This document shows positions 58,436 through 64,000 of a stretch of DNA of 64,000 nucleotides, piece after piece (the first letter of the stretch is position 1; each line of letters starts with the position of its first letter). A program made the translations under genes and the position numbers. The notes below the pieces were generated by a model, which ran no database searches, was not told the DNA's origin, and saw nothing but the letters and a program-made list of their open reading frames with translations. The stretch comes from Pseudorhodoferax sp047601025 (lineage in GTDB: Bacteria; Pseudomonadota; Gammaproteobacteria; Burkholderiales; Burkholderiaceae_C). The DNA lies in contig NZ_JASGJZ010000001.1 in NCBI RefSeq assembly GCF_047601025.1, positions 4,774,001 to 4,838,000 of the forward strand, read 5' to 3'.

Positions 58436-60365
58436 GCGCGGCGCGCGGCGCACGCCGCTGGCCGCCAAGATCGGCGCCATCGGCTGCCTGCTGCTGGCCC
58501 TGGCGCTGGCCGCCATCGGCCTCACGCTGTGGGTCACCTGGCAGCTGGAGGGCGGCGGCGCCGCCGTCAACGAGGCCGGGCGCATGCGCATGCAGACCTG
58601 GCGCATGGCGCAGACGCTGTCCGCCGGCGACATCGCGCGGCTGCCGTCCCAGCTCGTGCAGTTCGACGCCAGCCTGGAGATGCTGCAGTACGGCGACCCG
58701 GTGCGCGCGCTGGCCGTGCCGCGCGACCAGGCCTCGCGCCAGGCGCTGGCCAGGGTCGTCCAGCACTGGCAAGCCCTGCGCGCCGAGTGGCTGGCCCAGG
58801 CCGGCAGCGGCGCCGCGGGGCAGCCGGCCGCGCAGGCCGAGGCCTTCGTCGCCGCCATCGACGGCCTCGTCGACGCCATCGAACGGCAGCTCGCACGCTC
58901 CACCGCGCTGCTCAACACCGCGCAGCTGGCGATGATGGCGCTGGCCATCGCGGCCGCGCTGGCGCTGCTGTACGCGGCCCAGCTGCTGGTGCTGACCCCG
59001 CTCGGGCGGCTGCAGCACGGGCTGGCCCGGCTGGAGGCCGGCGACCTGTCCACCCGGCTGGACACGCACGGCAGCGAGGAGTTCGCGGCCCTGGCCGAGG
59101 GCTTCAACCGGATGGCCGCGCGGCTGCAGGACCTGTACGCCAGCCTGGAGCGCCGCGTGCAGGAGAAGACCGTGCGGCTGGAGGCCGAGCACGCGCGCCT
59201 GGCCGCGCTGTACGAGGCCGCCGCCTTCGCGGCGCGCGCCGGCTCGCTGGAGGTCCTGGCCCAGGGCTTCGCCGTGCAGCTGCGCCAGGCCGCGCGCGCG
59301 GACGCCTGCGCCGTGCGCTGGTCCGACGAGGCCAACCGCCGCTACGTGCTGCTGGGCGCCGACCGGCTGCCGCCCGAGCTGGTGGAGGCCGAGCACTGCG
59401 TGCCCACCGGCGAGTGCTACTGCGGCCAGCCGCAGGGCGACGCGCACACGCGCGTGTTCTCGCTGCGGGAGCTGCGCCCCGCGCCGGCCGCCAGCCAGGT
59501 GGACCCGGTGCAGTGCCGGCGCGCCCGCTTCGCCAGCGTGGTCAGCGTGCCGGTGCGGCTGCACGAGCGCATGGTCGGCGAGATCGACCTGTTCTACCGC
59601 ACCGACGCCGCGCTGGCCGAGGACGACCGCGCGCTGCTGGACGCGCTGGCCAGCCACCTGGCCGGCGCGATGGAGGCGCTGCGCGCCGACGCGCTGCAGC
59701 GCGAGGCCGCCGTGGCCGACGAGCGCGGCCTGCTGGCGCGCGAGCTGCACGACTCCATCGCCCAGAGCCTGGCCTTCCTGAAGATCCAGGCCGGCCTGCT
59801 GCGCGACGAGCTGAGCCGCGCGCCGGCGCCGCCCGGCGAGGGCGTGCGGCGGACCCTGGCCGAGCTGGACGCCGGCATCCGCGAGAGCCTGTCCGACGTG
59901 CGCGAGCTGCTGCTGCACTTCCGCACCCGCACCAACGGCGAGGACATCGCGCCGGCGCTGCGCACCACGCTGAACAAGTTCGAGCACCAGACCGGCCTGC
60001 CGGCGACGCTGTCGATCGACGGCGAGGGCCTGGCCCTGCCGCCCGACGTGCAGGTGCAGGTGCTGCACGTGGTGCAGGAGGCGCTGTCCAACGTGCGCAA
60101 GCACGCGCGCGCCAGCCACGTGTGGGTGCGGGTGCAGCAGTCGCCGCGCTGGGTGGTCGAGGTACGCGACGACGGCTGCGGCATGGACCCCGCCGCGCTG
60201 GCGCCGGACGAGACCCACGTGGGCCTGCGCATCATGCGCGAGCGCGCGGCCGGCATCGGCGCCACGCTGGACATCGCCACCGCGCCCGGCGCCGGCACCC
60301 GCGTCACGCTGAGCCTGCCGCGGCTGCAGCCGGCCGCCTGGCCGGAACCCGCGGCCACCGCCTGA
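58422..60365 (+). CDS. narX: NarX-type nitrate/nitrite sensor histidine kinase
   Basis: A 647-aa membrane sensor. Helices at about 15-39 and 168-190 flank a periplasmic domain whose N-terminal NEAGRMRMQTWRMA (50-63) is the P-box that binds nitrate in NarX/NarQ. A HAMP domain follows (191-242), then a GAF-like central module with a cysteine group (Cys 326, 332, 334, 365) like the NarX/NarQ cysteine cluster. The HisKA_3 dimerisation helix has the phosphorylated His 443 in ARELHDSIAQSL, and the ATPase has VVQEALSNVRKHARA and DDGCGM. It overlaps the response regulator by 1-4 bp and is predicted to activate nar genes in response to nitrate. Confidence 0.93.
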   Translation: MARPERGARRTPLAAKIGAIGCLLLALALAAIGLTLWVTWQLEGGGAAVNEAGRMRMQTWRMAQTLSAGDIARLPSQLVQFDASLEMLQYGDPVRALAVPRDQASRQALARVVQHWQALRAEWLAQAGSGAAGQPAAQAEAFVAAIDGLVDAIERQLARSTALLNTAQLAMMALAIAAALALLYAAQLLVLTPLGRLQHGLARLEAGDLSTRLDTHGSEEFAALAEGFNRMAARLQDLYASLERRVQEKTVRLEAEHARLAALYEAAAFAARAGSLEVLAQGFAVQLRQAARADACAVRWSDEANRRYVLLGADRLPPELVEAEHCVPTGECYCGQPQGDAHTRVFSLRELRPAPAASQVDPVQCRRARFASVVSVPVRLHERMVGEIDLFYRTDAALAEDDRALLDALASHLAGAMEALRADALQREAAVADERGLLARELHDSIAQSLAFLKIQAGLLRDELSRAPAPPGEGVRRTLAELDAGIRESLSDVRELLLHFRTRTNGEDIAPALRTTLNKFEHQTGLPATLSIDGEGLALPPDVQVQVLHVVQEALSNVRKHARASHVWVRVQQSPRWVVEVRDDGCGMDPAALAPDETHVGLRIMRERAAGIGATLDIATAPGAGTRVTLSLPRLQPAAWPEPAATA

Positions 60366-61042
60366 TGCCCGCCCCGGCCCGGCTGCTCGTCGTCGACGAC
60401 CACACGCTGTTCCGGCGCGGCCTGACCGCGCTGCTGGCCGCGCAGCCGGCGCTGCAGGTGGTCGGCGAGGCGGCCGATGCCGGCGAGGCGCTGCGCCGCG
60501 CCGCCGAGCTGCAGCCCGACGTGATCCTGCTGGACCACCACCTGCCCGGCGTCAGCGGCGTGGACGTGCTGCAGAACCTGCGCCAGGCCGCGCCGGCCGC
60601 CCGCGTGCTGATGCTGACCGTCAGCGAGGACGCCGAGACGCTGGCCCGGGCGCTGCGCCAGGGCGCCCACGGCTACCTGCTCAAGACCGTGGACAGCGAG
60701 ATGCTGGTCGCCGCGATCGAGCGCGCGCTGCGCGGCCAGTCCACCATCAGCCCGGAGATGACGGACCAGCTGGTCAGCGCCTTCCAGGCGCTGCGCCCGC
60801 CGGCACCGGCAGTGGCCACCGCCGCGCCGGCGCCGGTGCCGGCCGATCCGCTGGCCCAGCTGTCGCCACGCGAGCGCGAGATCCTGCAGGAGATCGCGGC
60901 CGGCGCCAGCAACAAGGAGATCGCGCGCCGGCTCGACATCGCCGAGACCACCGTCAAGATCCACGTGCAGCACATCCTGCGCAAGCTCGGCCTGAGCTCG
61001 CGCGTGCAGGCGGCGGTGCTGCTGGCCGGGCACGGGCGCTGA
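60365..61042 (+). CDS. narL: NarL-type response regulator
   Basis: A 225-aa regulator. The receiver domain has the acidic pair at 11-12 (VVDDH), phospho-acceptor Asp 57 (VILLDHHLPG) and Lys 107 in YLLKT. A Pro/Ala linker (about 143-165) leads to a LuxR/NarL helix-turn-helix with LSPREREILQEIAAGASNKEIARRLDIAETTVKIHVQHILRKLGL. Its ATG overlaps the narX stop (TGATG), so the pair is translationally coupled. It should bind NarL heptamers in nar promoters. Confidence 0.95.
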   Translation: MPAPARLLVVDDHTLFRRGLTALLAAQPALQVVGEAADAGEALRRAAELQPDVILLDHHLPGVSGVDVLQNLRQAAPAARVLMLTVSEDAETLARALRQGAHGYLLKTVDSEMLVAAIERALRGQSTISPEMTDQLVSAFQALRPPAPAVATAAPAPVPADPLAQLSPREREILQEIAAGASNKEIARRLDIAETTVKIHVQHILRKLGLSSRVQAAVLLAGHGR

Positions 61043-61063
61043 GCGGCGCCCTGCCAGGCCGCG

Positions 61064-62332
61064 TCAGAACCGCCACTCCAGCTCTACCCGCGCGCTCGTG
61101 GCCAGGCCACCGCGGCGCGCGTCGTCCAGGTCGTCGTCGTCGCGCAACCGGGCCGACGGGCGGAACCACCCGGCCGCGAACTCGGCCTTGAAGCGGCGCG
61201 AGGGCTCCCAGCCCACCACCAGGTCCAACCCGTCGCCGAGACGGTGGCCGGCGAGCCGGTCGCCCTTGGGCTCCACCGCCGCCCCGTCGAGCAGCGCGAT
61301 GCGCGGCTGGCGGTAGTGGTGGTAGACCAGGTCCAGGCTCCAGCCGGGCGCCGGCTGCAGGCCCAGTCCGACGGTGGCGATCTGCAGGTTGGCCAGGTCC
61401 GCATCCAGCGTCTCGCCGTAGATCTTGAACTTGGCGATGCCGCCGTAGGTGGCTTCGTTGGACTGCAGGCCACTTTGGCGATAGTCGCCGCTGGCGTGGG
61501 CGAAGCCGAGGGTCAGCCGCGGTTTCCAGGCCACGCGGTCGAACACGCGGGTGGCGCCCAGGTCCAGCACGTGGCCCGAAACCGCGCGCCCCTCGGCCCG
61601 GCCGCCCACGCGGCCCAGCTCGGCCCAATGCCGCCAGCCCTTGCTGGCCGTGCCATGCGAGCGCAGGCCGTACAGGTGCAGGCGTTCACGGCCGTGCCCG
61701 CCCTCGAAATGGTGCTGGCGCACCGCATAGGCGCCGAGCGTCCAGTCCTTGCCAGCCTCGTGACGCACGATCGCGGCCAGGTGGTCGGCCGGCCGGCCGC
61801 GCCGGCCGCTGCGGCTGTCCAGCAGGTCGCGCCGCCACTGGCGTACGCGCGCGCCGAACAGCTCGGCCTGCCAGCGGCCGTCCTCGTGCTCCAGGTGCAG
61901 GCCGTCGAAGTTCTCGTCGAACAGCCATTCGCGCTCGTCACGCTGCAGCCAGCGGCCGACACGCAGACGGCTGCCGGACAGCAGCCGGTCGGTCGCCAGG
62001 TAGGCCTGGTTCAGACGCAGCAGCGTGCGGTGCTCGCGCGGGTCGCCCGTCTGGTGTTCGATCTGGTGCAGCAGCTCGGTTTCGACGAAGCCCCAGACCG
62101 GTCCGCCGCGCCCGACGGTGGCGCCCAGGCGCCACAGCGGTTCCAGCTCGGTCTTGCGTTCGACCTCGCCGCGCTCCAGCTCGGGATTGCGTTCGGCCTT
62201 GGCCTCCACGATCAGGTGGTGGCGCAACTGCACGAACGTCGACTCGGGCGGCGACGCCTCCTGCGCGTGCGCCGCCAGCGCGGCGCATGCCAGCGCAGCG
62301 CCCAGGCAGCGCCAGCGGTGTCGTCCGCTCAT
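61064..62332 (-). CDS. Alginate-export-like outer membrane beta-barrel protein
   Basis: A 422-aa protein with a signal peptide (cleavage near AHAQEA at 23-28). The mature chain is a series of alternating polar and hydrophobic strands ending in VELEWRF, the C-terminal aromatic signature of outer membrane barrels. RLRVGRWLQRDEREWLFDENFDGLHLEHEDGRWQAELFGARV near 122-163 resembles the core of the alginate_exp (AlgE-type porin) family. The transported molecule is unknown. The start at 62332 overlaps the stop of the upstream phosphotransferase gene by 4 bp (ATGA). Confidence 0.7.
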   Translation of the reverse strand: MSGRHRWRCLGAALACAALAAHAQEASPPESTFVQLRHHLIVEAKAERNPELERGEVERKTELEPLWRLGATVGRGGPVWGFVETELLHQIEHQTGDPREHRTLLRLNQAYLATDRLLSGSRLRVGRWLQRDEREWLFDENFDGLHLEHEDGRWQAELFGARVRQWRRDLLDSRSGRRGRPADHLAAIVRHEAGKDWTLGAYAVRQHHFEGGHGRERLHLYGLRSHGTASKGWRHWAELGRVGGRAEGRAVSGHVLDLGATRVFDRVAWKPRLTLGFAHASGDYRQSGLQSNEATYGGIAKFKIYGETLDADLANLQIATVGLGLQPAPGWSLDLVYHHYRQPRIALLDGAAVEPKGDRLAGHRLGDGLDLVVGWEPSRRFKAEFAAGWFRPSARLRDDDDLDDARRGGLATSARVELEWRF

Positions 62333-64000
62333 GCGATCCCTTCTTCCGCGGCGAGGCGCATCTCGCACAGCGCCAGCACGGCCTCGGCCATGCTCTGGCG
62401 CGCAGGGATGCGCGTGCAGATGAACACGTGCCGCGCCAGCGACAGCGTGGTGTGCAGCGCCACGGCTCGGGGCTCGACCTGCGGCATGCCGGCCTGGTAG
62501 GCCTGCGCGAAAGCCCTGGCATGCGCGTCCAGCGCCCGCGTGTCGCCGTGCTGGCGCAGCGCCTGCTCGATCAGGTGCGCGATGAAATTGCCGGCGTCCA
62601 GCGCGGCATCACCACGCGCGCACAAGTCGAAATCCAGCAGCACCGGCGGGCCGGCACCCAGCAGCACCTGGTCGGGGTAGAAGTCGCGGTGCAGGCAGGC
62701 CGCGACCGGCACGGGCAGCCGCGCAGCCAGCGCAGCGCAGCCTTCGGACAGCAGGCCGATGCGCGCGGCCAGCGCGGGCAGCCGCGCGGCCGCCTCCGCC
62801 AGCCGCTGGCGCAGCATGGCCAGTTCGTCGGCATTGGACCAGCGCTGGCCGCTGTCGATGCCGCTGGCCTGCAGCGCGGCCAGCGCGCGGCCGATCGCAG
62901 CGGCCGGCGCCGTGTCGGCACCCGGCAGCAGGCGCTCGGTCGCCGGGTGCCCGGGTGCGCGGCGCTGCAGCCACATGGCACGCTCGGGCCAGGCTGCCAG
63001 CGGCTCGGGCACGCTGAAGGCAGCCAGTTCGCCACGGCGCAGCCACAGTGCGTGCTGCACCGCATGGCCTGCGCGGTGCAGCCCCTTGGCGCGCAGCTTG
63101 CCGAGCACCTCGCACGCAGCCCCGTCGGGCAGCGCCACGCGGTAGGCGACCAGCGCGCGCCGGCCGGGCCGGTGGCGCACCAGCTGCGCCGAATCGACTG
63201 CGGCACCGGGTACGCCCAGCGCATCGGCCACCGGTGCGCGCATACCCGCGGTGTCGAGCGCGGCGTCCAGCATCGGCATGGCCGGGTCGATGGCCTGGCG
63301 TGGCGCGGCAGCCGGTGCCGGCGCGAGCAGCGCCTCGGCCCGCGCCAGCAGCGCCGCACTGCGTGCCGGCCAGTCCGGCAGGCGCAGCCGGAAAGGCTCG
63401 GCCCCCAAGCGCAACAGTGCGGCCGCGGCGTGCGGCCGCACGCCGTCGGCCATGCGGCCGGCGCCGGCCGCATGGCCCTCGCACAGGGCCTGCGCGCCCG
63501 CGTACGCTGCGGCGGCCGGCAGCACGCCGGCCAGCGCCTGGGCTTCCAGCCGCGCCCAGGCACTGCCCAGGTCGACCGCCGCCTCGGCGCAGGCCGAACG
63601 ATCCCAGTCGATCAGGCGCAGCATCGGACCGCCGCCGTCCACCACCTGGTCGAGCGAGAAGTCGCCGTGCACCAGGACCGGCTGCTCCGGCGGCAGCGCC
63701 GCGAAGGCCTGGCGCAGCCGCTGCAGCAGCCGCTCGGCCTGCACGCCCAGGGATCGGTCCAGCGCCTGCAGGTCTGCCGACAGCTGCGCGAGCGCCCGCA
63801 GTTCGTCGGCACGGGTGCGCGCGACCGGATGCCGGAAGCGGCTGGCATGCAGCCGCGCCAGTGCGGCGCCGGCCTGCGCGAGCTGCTGCGGCGTGGCCTG
63901 GCCGCCGTGCTCGGGACACAGCGATCGGCCCGGCAGCCAGGCCGTGGCGAACAGTTGCGCGGCGCCGTCGGCGCCCAGCAGCGGTGCGCCGCCGTGGGCC
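62329..64000 (-). CDS. Protein with two tandem phosphotransferase (APH-like) domains, 5' end beyond window
   Basis: At least 556 residues are open to the window edge without a stop; the start lies outside. Two aminoglycoside-phosphotransferase/choline-kinase-like domains follow each other. The first has VLVHGDFSLDQVV and LIDWDRS (catalytic HGD and metal-binding DWD). The second has ACLHRDFYPDQVLL and LLDFDLC (HRD and DFD). Between them, near the second domain's beginning, RRALVAYRVALPDG looks like its ATP-binding lobe. Substrate is unknown. The stop overlaps the start of the barrel protein gene, so the two are probably made together. Confidence 0.75.
   Translation of the reverse strand, partial: AHGGAPLLGADGAAQLFATAWLPGRSLCPEHGGQATPQQLAQAGAALARLHASRFRHPVARTRADELRALAQLSADLQALDRSLGVQAERLLQRLRQAFAALPPEQPVLVHGDFSLDQVVDGGGPMLRLIDWDRSACAEAAVDLGSAWARLEAQALAGVLPAAAAYAGAQALCEGHAAGAGRMADGVRPHAAAALLRLGAEPFRLRLPDWPARSAALLARAEALLAPAPAAAPRQAIDPAMPMLDAALDTAGMRAPVADALGVPGAAVDSAQLVRHRPGRRALVAYRVALPDGAACEVLGKLRAKGLHRAGHAVQHALWLRRGELAAFSVPEPLAAWPERAMWLQRRAPGHPATERLLPGADTAPAAAIGRALAALQASGIDSGQRWSNADELAMLRQRLAEAAARLPALAARIGLLSEGCAALAARLPVPVAACLHRDFYPDQVLLGAGPPVLLDFDLCARGDAALDAGNFIAHLIEQALRQHGDTRALDAHARAFAQAYQAGMPQVEPRAVALHTTLSLARHVFICTRIPARQSMAEAVLALCEMRLAAEEGIA

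Overview
The window is GC-rich DNA (roughly 70% by eye) of betaproteobacterial character. It most resembles Burkholderiales, probably Comamonadaceae or a close relative. The main reasons are Bug/TctC solute-binding proteins, a Comamonas-type protocatechuate 4,5-cleavage (pmd) operon, a Ralstonia-type norR-norA-norB arrangement, an N-type ATPase operon and an azurin-linked denitrification gene set. Species cannot be fixed from sequence alone.

Layout. 0-11.6 kb is core and housekeeping: cytosine deaminase, a YfcG-type glutathione transferase, an RcnB-like periplasmic protein, a Bug protein with a ketopantoate reductase, a sirtuin, exonuclease I, RNase HI and a methyltransferase, a divergent glyoxalase II, and an MltD-type lytic transglycosylase whose signal peptide and body lie in different frames at a C7 tract. 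11.6-20.4 kb is a compact minus-strand operon (pmdK-E-F-tctC-D-AB-C) facing a LysR regulator. The two dioxygenase subunits are fused in alpha-beta order, no pmdU is visible, and a truncated pmdE start sits as a 25-codon leader before pmdK. 21.4-28.4 kb is a complete second ATP synthase operon of the N-ATPase type (atpDCQRBEFAG) with a perfect FNR-type box upstream.

28.4-33.1 kb holds an AraC regulator divergent from a secreted calcium-loop protein, then a decayed island next to tRNA-Gly(CCC): a hipB gene with a wrecked hipA, a fluoroacetate-dehalogenase-like hydrolase and a P4-type integrase remnant. 33.1-38.9 kb carries azurin, a quinol-dependent NO reductase, the di-iron repair protein NorA/YtfE and the sigma54 activator NorR. 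Three GGT-N7-ACC boxes and a sigma54-like promoter lie between norA and norR. A type I restriction-modification locus (hsdMSR, 39.1-46.0 kb) then separates these genes from the nitrate respiration cluster.

46.4-61.0 kb is two NarK transporters, narGHJI, a parvulin foldase, a beta-carbonic anhydrase, a hemerythrin-like protein preceded by a perfect FNR-type box, and a NarX/NarL two-component pair. NarG (twice) and the carbonic anhydrase carry extra in-frame, GC-rich, palindrome-bearing segments where their families are short. The right edge has an alginate-export-like outer membrane protein overlapping a protein with two tandem phosphotransferase domains, cut by the window end.

Together the genes describe a metabolically flexible bacterium. 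It degrades lignin-type aromatics through protocatechuate, respires nitrate and detoxifies NO under FNR/NorR/NarXL control, and probably runs a second rotary ATPase under low oxygen. Nitrite and N2O reductases are not in the window. Many long open frames on the opposite strand are GC-driven shadows and were left out.
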